Assembly: GCF_012489685.1 (NCBI RefSeq)
Contig: NC_080043.1
Span: 28,552,743-28,616,742 of the forward strand
Source: Lotus japonicus
Lineage: Eukaryota > Streptophyta > Magnoliopsida > Fabales > Fabaceae
Reading direction: 5' to 3'
DNA: 64,000 bases
Numbering within the stretch: the first letter of the stretch is position 1; the number at the start of each line of letters is the position of its first letter. The position numbers and the translations under genes were made by a program. This document shows, one piece after another, positions 22,695 through 34,299 of the stretch. The notes beneath the pieces were generated by a model, which saw only the letters and a program-made list of their open reading frames with translations, ran no database searches and was not told the origin of the DNA.

Positions 22695-24060
22695 GAGTCT
22701 TTGTTCTCATGTGCGTGGGAAGTTATTGATATTGAGAAAAAGTATATCATCTATTATTTTATTTTCTAACAGTTTCTCCTAATTCGAGTGTTCTTTCTCT
22801 TAATTCGAGTATTCAATCTTTAGAATGCTTGGAGCGGTAAAATCTGAGATAATCTCTAGTTTAAAGCAATGAAATACTTGGTCTGCTTCATGTGGTACTC
22901 TTGTGATACATAATGAGCCTAATAGCTTCAAGGCATGTGTCCAAGGTGAGCTAAATTCGTATAGTTATAAGGTCATCATTTTGTATCAACACCTAGTCAG
23001 AGATCTCTTAAAATGGGAAGAAATGTGTCTTCTGGTTTGACTATTGATGGAGTGAATGGACATGTGCGGCTTCTAGGTTGGTGAGGATTTACTTGGTGCG
23101 CAATTTTAAATGGTGTGCAATTATGGAGCGTTAGGTGCAAAAGGTTATCTTTACTCTTGCTTGAAAGTGAAAGAGTGTCTTTGCCCCTACCTCATTTCCT
23201 TTAAATCTTGAATTTAGGCGTCACTTCGCCTACTTTTATCTATCACATCTTACCATGTTTTTGCCTCTGGAGATTACCTTTGATCTAGAGCGCGTGAATC
23301 ATTTCTTGATGAAATCTTCAACTCTCTTTTGATTGGGTAAACGGTCTATTCTTTTCATTGTTTCAAATTCATTTCTTTTCCATTATGTTATTGCATGTTA
23401 GGATATAGCCAAAGCTAGGAACTTCATGTTGCATCTCTAGAGTAGTTTCACCATTCGCACTAGTCAACTTCTTTTATCATTGTGTGTGGTCTAGGTTGTT
23501 GAAGACATCTACTTATTGAGCGTCCGTAAGTCTGCTACCGTGACAACACTCAATAAATGGATGTTACAACCTATACCACCACACACAATAATGGAAGAAA
23601 AGGAGAGGGCCGACACAGAGGGTCCATGAGTCTGCTACGGCTGAGGGACAAGTTCTTACAGCTTACACTGAATCGTTTAAGGGGAAGGATTTTCCTTGAA
23701 GTAGGTGTTCTTCAGAGTTTGACCAAGAAGTTATTTTTATTCACAAGACTTCCCTAATCAATCATTTGTTTAAGAAAATAAGTATTTGAACCACCGACTC
23801 ATTTGATTCCTCTCTACCTCCCTTAACTTATTTAGGACCAAAATAATAATTTCTCCATTTTCACTATGTTTCTTCGTTTATGTTTTTACTATTACGGGTC
23901 TAATATTTTTATTCTTTCAAAGCCCTGATCATGAGAGATGAGCTCAAACCGCTTGGAACGGTGGTGCTAAACGTGTCAAAGCCACACTCTTCTTTTTGTT
24001 ACTGCCATGACACTTGTTCCACCACCCAATTGAAAGCTCACTATCTCCCTGTTTCGAGCT
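22695..24060. other. Gene-free spacer between the PEBP copies
   Basis: AT-rich sequence without a supportable gene. The short ORFs here have no family features and no splice context. The final ~100 bases are the promoter of PEBP copy 2. Confidence 0.4.
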
Positions 24061-24061
24061 T

Positions 24062-24070
24062 CTATATAGA
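24062..24070 (+). promoter_or_regulatory. TATA box of PEBP gene 2
   Basis: CTATATAGA about 60 bases before the ATG at 24126, a typical plant distance with a leader of about 30 bases. Confidence 0.6.
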
Positions 24071-24125
24071 GCGCATGCAGCAGGTAACTAACTACGAATC
24101 GCATTAGCAAATTGCACCAATATCC

Positions 24126-24867
24126 ATGGCTAGCAACGAATTCAAGCTTGTTTCACCAGCAATTGATAACGAAGGAGGAGGGAAACTGCCACGATTCTAT
24201 ACACAAGAAGGTGTAGGCTCAAAGTGGGATATATCTCCGCCGTTAGAGTGGCATAACCCGCCACCCAAAACCAAGAGCTTTGCCCTTGTGGTGCAGGACA
24301 TCGACGCCGTGGACCCCGCCGGGAACCCGGTGCAGCTCACCCACTGGGTTGTGGTCAACATTCCAGCAACCGTGAGGGGGTTGCCAGAAGGATTCTCCGG
24401 GAAAGAAGGGGAAGTGGGAGCTGAGTTTGCTGCGATTGAAGAAGGGCTTAATGATTGGAAGGTGAACCTTTGGCGTGGTCCTAAGATGCCAAACTATGGT
24501 GATAGGTTTGAGTTTAGGCTCTATGCTCTTGATTATGAAACACACTTTGATAATCAGGTACTATTTATATTGAATTATCTACTAAAAAGTGGACTAAATA
24601 AATTCTAATAAGTGTTAATATAATTAAGTTAACTAGTATTAGAGCTTATCAAAAATCAACTTGATATATTACTAACATCTTTCATGAATCATGATGGAAT
24701 GAATGCAGACAGGCCACTTATTTTTTTGAGTTTTTCTTCTATAACTTAGAAATAAAGATAAAAGAGTTTATTTGAAACATTGGCAGGTTACGAAGCTGAA
24801 GCTGAAGCTGTTGGACGCAATAGCAGCGCATACAGTGGGAGAAGCCATATTGACTGCTACTTTCTGA
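24126..24867 (+). CDS. PEBP-family protein (YbhB/YbcL type), copy 2
   Basis: Two exons, 24126-24557 and 24787-24867, joined in phase 0 (AATCAG|GTACT ... TGGCAG|GTTACG), giving 170 residues. It has the same motifs as copy 1: ISPPLEW, VVQDIDAVDP, LTHWVVVNIP, LPEGFSG, and NYGDRFEFRLYAL, with Asp in place of His in the GxR motif. Intron position and phase are identical to copy 1, showing origin by tandem duplication. Exon 2 carries an AAGCTG triplet-pair expansion (24793-24810, encoding KLKLKL), which adds two residues relative to the KEKL of copy 1. Divergence between the copies is substantial, so the duplication is old. The likely role is a cytosolic ligand-binding protein of unknown substrate. 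Confidence 0.92.
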
Positions 24868-25237
24868 TATATGCATAGCGATCTAAAATGCCTAATCCGT
24901 TTAGACACCTACAGTTTTTTATTTTATTTTATGGTTTTTATAGTTAGAAATTGTAGAAGTTGGTCACATCAGTGCTATATGAATTAGCACTGCTTAATGA
25001 AACTCCAGATTAAAAAACTATACCATTAATGGTGCGCTACCTTTGTTTTTAGATGCTATTAGCTAGTGCCTTTCTTGTTAATTATCCTCTTGTAAAAAAA
25101 ATAGCGGTCGATCCCTTTTTCTTTGTTTTGTTTTGTGTTTTTGGTCTTTCTATTTTGCTTTGTTTTACTATTGAGGGTTTTTTATTATTCAAATATTTAT
25201 TGAATTGAATGAAAGTAAAAGAGGTACTTCATACAAA
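24868..25237. other. 3' flank of PEBP copy 2
   Basis: T-rich 3' UTR and intergenic DNA; no gene seen. Confidence 0.4.
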
Positions 25238-26210
25238 CTAGAGTTAGTTTTTTGCTGCGCTGCACGAGGAACGTTTATCTTATTACGAATATGGAATATG
25301 TAAGTAAAATTTATGAATATAAACAAATCTGAAGATGAATATAAAATTTAATGACAAAAAGAATGAAGAATGGATTTTTTTTATATATATATTCATTGAA
25401 CAAAATATTGGGTGTTTGGCGAAGAATATACAAAATCAATAAGTTTTGATTAAATGAACATTATCATGTCCAAACAGTTATAATTTATGCATTATAGGAA
25501 ATAACAACAGATCCGTCCGCCAATTGAACATATAAATTGCATATTACCTCCAAATTAAATTCATAAATACATTGGATTAGAGGATCTTAACAACAAACTT
25601 ATTAAGATAAAAATAAAAGGAAATTATATAAATAACAATCTTAATAAGATAAAAATAAAAAAAAATAAAAAAAATTACATTAACACTCACATTATATGAA
25701 AATGGAAATACATATCTGCACTCATTTCATTTTATTACCCATTTGTTTCACTTGAATTCTTCATATTGGACTCTAGCTGAAATAAATAAAATTTGATTAT
25801 TTCAAATATTTGTTGATTGAGCATTTTAGGTAAAGAAAGTAAAAAAGAGAATTGAACCAACCAATCATAGGTTGTCGAGGACTTCTTACTATACAACGTT
25901 TCGATTACAATTTGAAACAACTTCTTTATCGTCAATGATAAGGATTTTTAATCTCTTTCTAAATCTTACTCTTGAAAGTGCAACATAGAGTTGTTTGTGT
26001 GTAAAAACAGTCTTGGAAGATACAAACCAACCGTTGACCTTGACTCTTGTTTATGGTCATTATGATGTTGATAGTTATTGAAAGTGCAATATAGAGTTGT
26101 TTGTGTGTAAAAATAGGTATTTGAAGATACAAACCAACCGTTGACAACTGGCTTTGACTCTGGTTTATGGTCATTGTGATGCTGATAGTTATTGGAAATT
26201 GTCGTCACTA
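25238..26210 (-). mobile_element. Helitron remnant, minus orientation
   Basis: On the minus strand the segment ends ...CTAACTCTAG followed by T (terminus at plus 25238, flanking A at 25237), preceded by GC-rich GTGCAGCGCAGC. This fits the CTAG(T) 3' end of plant Helitrons. About 0.7 kb inward, the same strand encodes the C-terminal motif of the Helitron PIF1-like helicase. Rep and most of the helicase are missing; the 5' terminus was not found. Confidence 0.5.
25935..26205 (-). pseudogene. Helitron helicase C-terminal fragment, internally duplicated
   Basis: The minus strand reads MTINKSQGQ followed in shifted frames by VGLYLPR and FTH.QLY.A-like residues, the conserved motif V/VI region of Pif1-family Helitron helicases (MTINKSQGQTL...GLYLPRPVFTHGQLYVA). 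The motif region occurs twice in tandem (about 25972-26086 and 26087-26205, ~115-base period). Several frameshifts make it non-functional. Confidence 0.65.
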
Positions 26211-26249
26211 ATATTTGAAAGGTAGCCAGAATCCGATGGAGTTAAGGAC

Positions 26250-26395
26250 ATTATATGTAGACATTACATGTAGACAATTCCTTGATAGACAATTACATGT
26301 AGACAATTCCTTGATAGATATAGACAATTTCAACTTTGGAAGATCCTTGACCGACATTACATGTAGACAATTCCTTGATAGATATAGAACATAAA
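26250..26395. repeat. Short tandem repeats of ~26 bp type
   Basis: TTACATGTAGACAATTCCTT plus GATAGA is present three times, with a fourth partial copy, in a 145-base stretch next to the helicase remnant. It may be Helitron internal sequence. Confidence 0.6.
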
Positions 26396-26441
26396 ATCTA
26401 GAATGAGCTATTCTCCTCCAGGTAATAACAAAGAAGCAATT

Positions 26442-26789
26442 TCATTTGACACCACATTCAAAACAATAAGACCTTTTGAGGGGCATACACAGGTTCAGCA
26501 ACAATTGAAGGGACATTAAAGGGGTTAACATCGCGAATCTGATTAGCAAAGAAGTCTGAAAATGCAAACTCAAAATCCGAATCATCCATATTTTCAATAT
26601 CATTAATAGGTTCACCTGGCATATATATATTTGTTTGCAGTCACTGTTGTAAATTTGGATGTCAAAAACACAATTGTCCACTAAATGCAGCCAAAATGTG
26701 CATGTTCCTTGAAGATCATATAACTCTCGAAGAGCATACCAACCCATAGTCAGATAAGGGTGAGTTTGGCTCATATTAAAATGAATCAC
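26442..26789 (-). pseudogene. Possible B3-domain-like fragment
   Basis: A 115-codon minus-strand frame contains GWYALRELYDLQGTCTFWL followed by H.VDNCVFDIQI. This resembles one strand-turn of plant B3-type DNA-binding domains (GW..LR.FYGL...L.YVG...F.I.I). The remainder drifts into low-similarity sequence. No intact start or splice structure is evident. Identification is tentative. Confidence 0.25.
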
Positions 26790-28869
26790 ATGAGATTTTT
26801 CCCTTAATCAATCAATGTCCATAGCTCTTTCAACTCATGCCAAAAATCTCTTACAAATGGATGCATGACTTCACAAGTATAATGAAAAAAAAAGGAGTGC
26901 TTAGAATTACAACACTACAAACGGAAGAAATAAAATAGGAATCAACAGCTTACCTCCTTATCGTGGCTCATCACCGGCAAGAAATACTTATACAAAAGTC
27001 AAGGGGAACATTTTGGGGTAGCCATATTTGATATAGCCTTGGATACAGAATTTTGAGAAGTCAAGACAGAGAAAAAAAGAAGTCTGAGAAGTTGTCCCAT
27101 ATGAGTTATAGAATGGGATGAGTGAAGATATTGTTCAGTGGTGAAAGATTTTATGAAACCATGAAACTATTTGAAGGAAAAAATATGTGCATGACACTTG
27201 GAAGAACAAACGAACCAATTATTAGAGTAATTGAGGTTTAATTAATAATAAAACTTCATCATTAGATATACCTTGGTAGCCTACATTTCAGAAGATAAAC
27301 CTTTTAACTTCAGCCCACTAAACGAATTCCAAAATTTACATTTTAAACAATCAATATCTCTTTAGCAATGATTCAACGTGGGAAATGTAATATTTTATTA
27401 AAAGCCAATTTTCCATAAGCAATACAGATGAAAACAGTTTTGTTGTTATTTATCGTTCAATCAGCCAAAGTTCGTCCTGATGACGCATAGGTAATCCAAA
27501 ACAAAACTTATAAACACATGGAACAATTTTTTTTAATAAGATGAAAGTGAGTGAGTAAAGAGAATGAAAGTTCTGGAAAAACGTCAGTTGAAAAGGCAAA
27601 CAAAACTCCAAGGATCTTCATATAGCTGGGGCGGCAATACAAAAGTAACTCCAATAAATTGAAATTGTGTTTACCCAGTAGATAGTTATAATTTGTATAA
27701 GCCTGTTAACATAATATACTTTCTTAAAAAAGAAGAAGAAATATCATATAAAAAGAAATTAAAGATGAAAATATATTAAATAAGATAATAATCACAAAAA
27801 GGATGTTAAGTACACAAAAATGAGTAATACAAAAAAGGTATAAATTCAACGTTACGTTTGGTTGTATGAAAGTAATGTACATATTTTTTCTTTTTTTATG
27901 AGTTTTTTTTTTTGAAAAGAAAAGCAGATTACGAATTTCAAAAACCTGTACAGCTTGAATTTGGATATGAACAAACAAACAAAAGAATTTAATTTGCATA
28001 TATTAGGATTCAGCTTTCATTATTTAGTATCTCAATCTTTTACAATTGAAGAATTAATTGACATTTCAATTACAATAAAATATTGTCGCGCGAAGCATGA
28101 GTAAAAGACTCTAGTATGATATTAAAAATTTATCAAATAGACTACCGAGTTTAACTAATTTAAACTATGAAAAAACTCTTCCATCCACTGAAATTTTCTT
28201 TCTAATATCCCCCATGTAGAAATTAACGATAATATGGAAAGTATAGGAGATCAAATTACTGAAAATACAAAAAAAAAAAACACCACCTTTTCTGACTTAA
28301 GGTAAAAGTATAGAATTCAAAAATAAATGGACAAATCAAATGTTTCAAATAGATTCATGTTTTTGAATCATATTACTATCACCTTAAAAAGAGGAAATTT
28401 TATTCTTTATAAATTTCACATGATAAACTTATATAAAAGTCAAAGAAGTCACACTTAAATTCTCTGTAATACAAAAGACTCATGAAATTTCAACTACTTT
28501 TAAAAGTGATCATTAAATTCTCTATACTATGAAAGTCTCATAAGTAACCATTAGATTCTAGTGCCAAGATTCACTAGTCAAAGTGTTGCTATTGTTATAA
28601 CCTAACTTAAAAGCTAAAAATACCTTAGCAACCACAACAACTCAATTACCACAAAATGCTAAGAACACCTTGTTCATAGTTTTCTTAAGTATGAAACTAT
28701 GGATACATAGGAATACTATGTTCTATACAAGTTTAGAACTCAATGTATTTTTCAAACATAATTTCTATCAAATGAAGATTCTCCTTGTTGTGTTGGATTA
28801 GCCTCCTCATTCCCTTGATCCCGTGAAAGATATAAACATGTATGATTAAGAGTATCTAACATGTCAAAC
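26790..28869. other. AT-rich repeat-derived interval
   Basis: No gene. It contains a candidate Helitron 3' end at 28111-28114 and a CACTACAAA string at 26913 that was considered as a CACTA terminus and not accepted. Confidence 0.35.
28085..28114 (+). mobile_element. Helitron-like 3' terminus
   Basis: GTCGCGCGAAGCATGAGT followed by AAAAGACTCTAG and then T. Plant Helitrons end in a CG-rich hairpin (CGCG-CGAAG-CGCG type) 10-15 bases before CTAG, with T as the host base. Here the hairpin's right arm is mutated (CATG for CGCG). Confidence 0.45.
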
Positions 28870-31082
28870 TTAACCATAAATGTAAAAAAATTGCATTTCA
28901 TAGCAAAAGTAAGAATATAAAATTATTAACATTTTAGTAAAATTCCCAGACAAAGCTGCCAAGTTTGCATTGATATGTCCTTCCTTCATTTGCATGTATG
29001 CAAAAAGTACAGTTTGCAACGTCTTGATATTCTCATCTAAGGCGGCTAACTTAGTCTTTAGAGAATTAAGTTCTTCATTTAGTTGAGTAGATTCAGCTGA
29101 ACTGATGGAGTTCTTCATTTGTGTGGTAGTGGATCTAAAGGCAACACTATGAAGAGCTCCTACACCTAGTCCTCGCACAAATCCCGAGTGATCTGGCCCC
29201 AAAACTTTGGCAAGGGCGTCATTTTTTGAAACCTCTGAGAAATCAAGTGTTTGGCTTAGCTCTTGCTCAACCAACACCTGCATATATTTTAAATTAATGA
29301 CATTAAAGTACAGTTGCTCAATTCAGAGTTTCATACTTTAGAAATTGAAAAATCAGCATATGGAAGAAATCACTAGTTGTTGTTTGAAAAGAATTAAAAA
29401 AGGAGCAATCGGAGAAAGCAACAACACAAGCAAGGTTATTCACGCGTACAAGGGAATCCAAACCAAAACCCAAGACCCCTAAGAGACCACACACGAAAGA
29501 AACGCAGAAAAATTGGAGAAAGCACAGCATCGCTAGACAGCCCCAAAACCAGTACAAACAACAATAAAACAACATAGGTTCATGGTGCAAACAGCAGCAA
29601 AAATGGCAGTAAAACAGCATAGGGACATGGTGCAAACAACAGAAAAATAGCATATGATCATGGTGCAAAAACATAGCAATAAACCATAGAAATCAGCAGC
29701 AAAATACACCAGAGAAGCATATGTACCGCCCCAAAATTATCTAGACAAACCCACAGTGAATCATTCCTATTACACTAATCTATACTTGAATGGTGTGTTT
29801 CTAAAAGACTCAATCTGTTTGTTCATCACATTTATCTTAATCTTAAACACTCATATTATTCAAGACAAGCTTGATTTGACAGCTCCTATATCTCATAACA
29901 ACCAGTAGATATGTTTTATGCATTCAAAAAAGATCTAAACATGGGAAATTTGTAACTTACCCCCACTGATCTTGCATCCTCATTGACATATGACCCATAG
30001 CTTTTCTTGTGAGTTGCAATGTACATTTCACATCGGCTTACTTCACGCTCAAGCTCTATTTCCTACGCATATACGTGTGATCCAAATAAGCCCAAATGTT
30101 AAATAAAAATGATTAAAACAGCTCATTAATGCCTAGCAAGGAAAAACACGAGATATTTACCATTTCATATTGTCTCCTTGAAAAAAGTTTAGATCCGCCA
30201 GTGTAGAGAATAGTTTGTTTTTTACGTTCCTCGGAATTCCTTTGACATAACTCCTATTTATGAACTATATATTCAGTAAAATATAATCTAAAAAAGATAA
30301 TGGTAGGTAAACAATAAATAGAAATTACACCTGATATTCTTGTTCAAGTAATAATCAACAAATGATGACCATTGATCCTTAGGAACTCCATCAGGGATAT
30401 TAGCAATAAGGTATCCTCTAGAATATGAAGGGTCATATTTCGAATTCCATAATTTCAACTTGTCATTCCTATACTTTCTCCCTATGATAAGAAGACAATG
30501 GTGCTTGGCAAATAATTCTGAGGTCTGAAAATGAAAAAGATTCTTCATAAAAAACATTAATGTTAGTGGGTTGTAGTTAAAAGACAAGAATTATAGTATA
30601 ATTTCAAAGTTTTAAAGCATATTAGAAAATATAATTTACATATCCATATACCTTCAAAGTGTTAAAACAGTCATCTTTGTAAGGATCTACTACTTCTATC
30701 CAACTTTCAAAATTGATAGGAACATTATTAGGATCTAGGACAATACGTCCACAAGCTCTTGAAAGGAGTGACGCAGCTTGTTCACAAGCTCGCCTTTGCC
30801 TATCAAACAACACAATTATGAGCTGACATTTAAGCATATCAAACACATATCTTATTGTCAATTGGATCGTCTTTTGGTTTCCATGTTCATCTATTAAAAA
30901 TAGGTTAATATTAGCATATGCATGAATACATAGGAAAATTAGAAATTAGAAATTAAAAAGGAAAAAAGTACTACCTATAGCTTGTACAGCCACAATCGAG
31001 TGGACTCTCGTGTATTAGATGATGTAGCTGAGCGCTTAGCTTTAGGATACACGGTTGTTCAAGTGAAAAAATCGGTAAAATC

Positions 31083-32328
31083 TGTTAGATCAAGGTTTGA
31101 TCAGTGGTTGCATCTCTATGTTTTGATGATTACAATTAAGGTTTGTGATGATGAACAATTGTGGTACCCTAACGTTTGTTTTGTTTAGTTGTGACAAACA
31201 GGTTCTGAATCTGACCCAAGCCTATTCGTTCAGAAGAAGAAGAACCAAGGGTTACTAAAAAGAGAGCTCATTAACCTACCATGTTCGTTCTGAACAGTGG
31301 CAAATACTTCAGAAGCTCTGAAGATGGAAGCTCTCAAGAAGATCTGAAGAACTCAAGTCAGAAGTTCTGAAGACCAGATGTTCCAGTGGAACGGTCCAGA
31401 AGCAGAAGACTCAAGTTCTGAAGACTTGCAAGAAGTTGGTTCTGAAGACCCAGGCTATTCTAGCTCTGACGATCAGAAGTTCTGAGGAACTTGTTCAGAA
31501 GCAGAAGTTGCATGGTCAGAAGACTCCAAGCTTCAATCTGACGATGATCAGAAGCTTCATCAAACGTTCATCTGAAGCTCCTTCATCACAAGTCAACTAG
31601 TGAAAGGACAGGTCGCTATCACAGTACAACGTCGTACAAGTCTCAGTCTGTCCGCCACCTACCTTGTACAGCCTAGCAGTCTGATATTACAGAATTGCCA
31701 CTCCAACGGATAAAACCCTAGCAACGGCTACATCACAAGTCTTGGAGTATATAAAGGCTGAAGAAAGAAGAAAGAAGCTAAGAAACTTTGCTGAAAATAT
31801 TCAACACATACGAACCATTCTCTTAGCATTATTTATTCACTGTTCTTAAACTTCTGAGTTTACTATTCGCTTGTTAGAAGCACTTATTGTAAACCCGAAA
31901 CCTTTTACACATTTTGTAAAGTTCATCAAGAGACCAAGGTTGGTCGGATCTTGAGAGGACTGAATCAAGGCTGATTCAGTATTTAGCTAGTCTTAAGAGG
32001 ATCGGTACATCAGCTTCTTAAGAGGATACTAGTGAGAAAATCAGTGTATTGTTAGTCACTTAGCAGGTTGCAAAGTGCAGTTGTAACACTCATTGATTTT
32101 AGTGGATTGCCTTCATCAGAAGAAGGAAGAAATCACCTTCACAGGTGGACTGGATTAGCTTGAGCTTTTATCTCAAGTGAACCAGGATAAAATACTCGTG
32201 TGCTTTACTTCCTATTATTCAGCACTTAGTTTTTATCTTTGAGTTTTGAAAAAGCTGAAAAGTATACCCGAGATTCAAAAACTCTATTCAAACCCCCCCC
32301 CCCCTTTCTAGTGTTTTTCGCACCTTCA
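31083..32328 (+). repeat. Solo LTR of SIRE family, with TSD
   Basis: 1246 bases from TGTTAGATCAAGG to CGCACCTTCA, similar over the full length to the LTR at 7291-8499. The 5-bp direct repeat AAATC flanks it exactly (31078-31082 and 32329-32333). No internal domain remains, so it arose by LTR-LTR recombination. It lies antisense to the TNPA-like gene. The uninterrupted version of the target (TTAAAATCAGCATG) exists in the neighbouring repeat unit at about 32591, confirming the insertion point. Confidence 0.95.
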
Positions 32329-32410
32329 AAATCAGCATGTTTATACATATGAAAGAATAAACACAATATAAACACAACTTAAATAAAAACAAGAACAAGT
32401 TACATACTAC

Positions 32411-33279
32411 CAAACGATGGAACAAGTGCTTGAGAATGGGGTAGTGGTGGCTCCATATGAGGCATATAATACTCTTCAAGTGAAGGTTGACGCGTCAAAC
32501 TTGATGTGTCATAGTTGGAGCTTGAGAAGAAACATCATCCTTTGAGCGCTTTTCTTCAGGATTCACGGCTGTTCAAGTGTGAAAAATATATTAAAATCAG
32601 CATGTTTATACATATGAAAGAATAAACACAATATAATCACAACTTAAATAAGAATAGTAACAAGTGACATACTACCAAACGATGGAACGAGTGCTTGAAA
32701 ATGGTGTAGTGATGGCTCCATATGAGGCATAGAATGTTCTTCAATTGAAGGTTGACGCGTCAAACTTGAGGTTCCATACACTCTAGTTAGGGCTTGAGAA
32801 GAAACATCATCCTTTGAGCGCTTAGCTTTAGGATACACGAAGAATAAGAACAAGTGACATACTACCAAACGATGGAACGAGTGCTTGAAAATGACGTAGT
32901 GGTGGCTCCATATGAGGCATAAAATGTTCTTCCAGTGAAGGTTGACGCGTCAAACTTGGGGTTCCATACACTCTAGTTGGGGCTTGAGAAGAAACACCAT
33001 TCTTTGAGCGCTTAGCTTTAGGATACACGACTGTTCAAGTGTGAAAAATATATTAAAATCAGAATTTTTGAATAGACACAACTTGAGTTAAAACAAGAAC
33101 AATTGACATACTACCAAATGATAGAACGAGTGCTTGAAAATGGTGTAGTGGGGGCTCCATATGAGGCATAGAATGTTCTTCAAGTGAAGGTTGACGCGTC
33201 AAACTTGAGGTTCCATACACTCTAGTTGGAGCTTGAGAAGAAACATCATCCTTTGAGCGCTTTGCTTTAGGATTCACGG
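32411..33279 (-). repeat. Tandem array of a duplicated 165-nt exon plus intron
   Basis: Four copies of one exon lie at 33279-33115, 33030-32866, 32840-32676 (each exactly 165 nt) and 32568-32411 (158 nt). A related half copy sits near 31054-30990. Each encodes ...PKAKRSKDDVSSQA through HHFQALVPSF. Introns of ~85-110 nt have CTTGAACAG acceptors and GTAGTATG donors. The intron between the second and third copies has shrunk to 25 bases and lost its acceptor. Exons start and end in phase 1, so copies add 55 residues each without shifting the frame. Confidence 0.88.
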
Positions 33280-33423
33280 CTGTTCAAATGTGAAAAATAA
33301 ACTATAATCAAATTTTTTGAATAAACACAACTTAAATAAGAACAGGAACAAGTGACATACTACCAAAGGATGGAATGGGTGCTTGAGAATGGTGTAATGG
33401 TGACTTGGGACCTTCCATTGCAA

Positions 33424-34256
33424 TTAATTGAAGACCTGAACTATCACATCAAGGGAAAGTAACGCAAAACCTTTGCCGATAGGTTTTTCATACAAATAAT
33501 TGTCCCATTTTTTCCCTTTCTTGGCTTCCATCTAGATTTTCCTCAATGTTTGCATCTCTCCAAATTTTCATCTTCTCCCCAGTACAACATGCAATTTTTC
33601 GGCCAAGCATCTATCTTGGTATAATGAAGACCAAGTTTGTGGATAACCTTCTTTGCCTCGTAGAGCGAATCAGGTAGCTTTGCAAACTCAAATGCATCTT
33701 TCAACAGATATAGTATTAATGACTTTGCCTTATCAGTGACACCAGACAAGCATTTTATATGATATAATCTTAAAAAAAAAGATAACTTTGAGTAATTTTG
33801 ACAATCTTCATACAATTGTTGCTGAACATCCTCAACCAAATCATCAAAATCTCTTTGGTCTTCTTTTGGTATGGCGTCTCCAAACTCAGATGGTTCAGGT
33901 GAAGAGGTGGGTTCTGCATCACAAGTTCTCTTTACCCCAAACACATCATTTATCATATCTAGTACTGGGTTTTCATTTTGTAGTGGCTCCAACGTTCCTT
34001 GAGTGTCCCTTGATGTGATAGTTTCATATGTTTCATCATACCATATCCAAACCTTATAATTTTTGGGAAAATCCTTGCAAATCAAGTGGTCACGCACTAT
34101 ATCTCTACTTTCCCATTTTTTACATTGACATTTAGGACATAGACACCTTATTACACCATCAACTAACCGCTTCTCAAATGCAAAATCTAGAAATTTATCC
34201 AGCCCGTCAAGGTATTCAGTTGTATTTCGTGGCATATCAATCCATGATTTATCCAT
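33424..34256 (-). pseudogene. TNPD-like CACTA transposase, N-terminal fragment
   Basis: Begins MDKSWIDMPRNTTEYLDGLD and continues with IRCLCPKCQCKKW, matching the transposase-associated zinc-binding domain at the N-terminus of plant TNPD proteins. Residues after about 150 (EDQRDFDDLVEDVQQQLYED, then AKSLILYLLKDAFEFAKLP) follow the family. An in-frame TGA at 33543-33545 replaces the Cys expected in CKHCGKSRWKP. The frame then runs on to a TAA at 33424, six bases from the TNPA-like ATG. The catalytic DDE domain (over 600 residues in the family) is absent, so a deletion has fused the stump to the next gene's leader. Confidence 0.85.
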
Positions 34257-34299
34257 TTTAATGACACACCTGATTTGGTCATAATGATACACTCAAAAG

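Larger units (their letters stand above)
28880..33418 (-). pseudogene. TNPA-like CACTA transposase (plant Ptta/En-Spm family), multi-exon, decayed
   Basis: Starts at an ATG at 33418 with a 55-nt first exon (33418-33364, MEGPKSPLHHSQAPIPSF). It continues through a series of 165-nt repeat exons (33279-33115, 33030-32866, 32840-32676, 32568-32411) and then exons at 30890-30652 and 30524-30331. These are followed by about 30253-30160 (CQRNSEERKKQTILYTGGSK, the family signature), about 30060-29965 and about 29280-28930. The segment VPKDQWSSFVDYYLNKNIR is the hallmark of the family, whose products bind subterminal repeats. The C-terminal exon has a coiled coil (LNSLKTKLAALDENIKTLQT). The acceptor before 31054 reads AA instead of AG, the 32568 exon has lost 7 bases, and the solo LTR splits the intron downstream of the 32411 exon end. 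Confidence 0.75.

Noticed and set aside
26913..26921. CACTACAAA as the left terminus of the 36.6 kb CACTA element
   Set aside because: Only nine bases match the right end, no subterminal motif follows, and flanking triplets (CAA versus TAT) do not agree.
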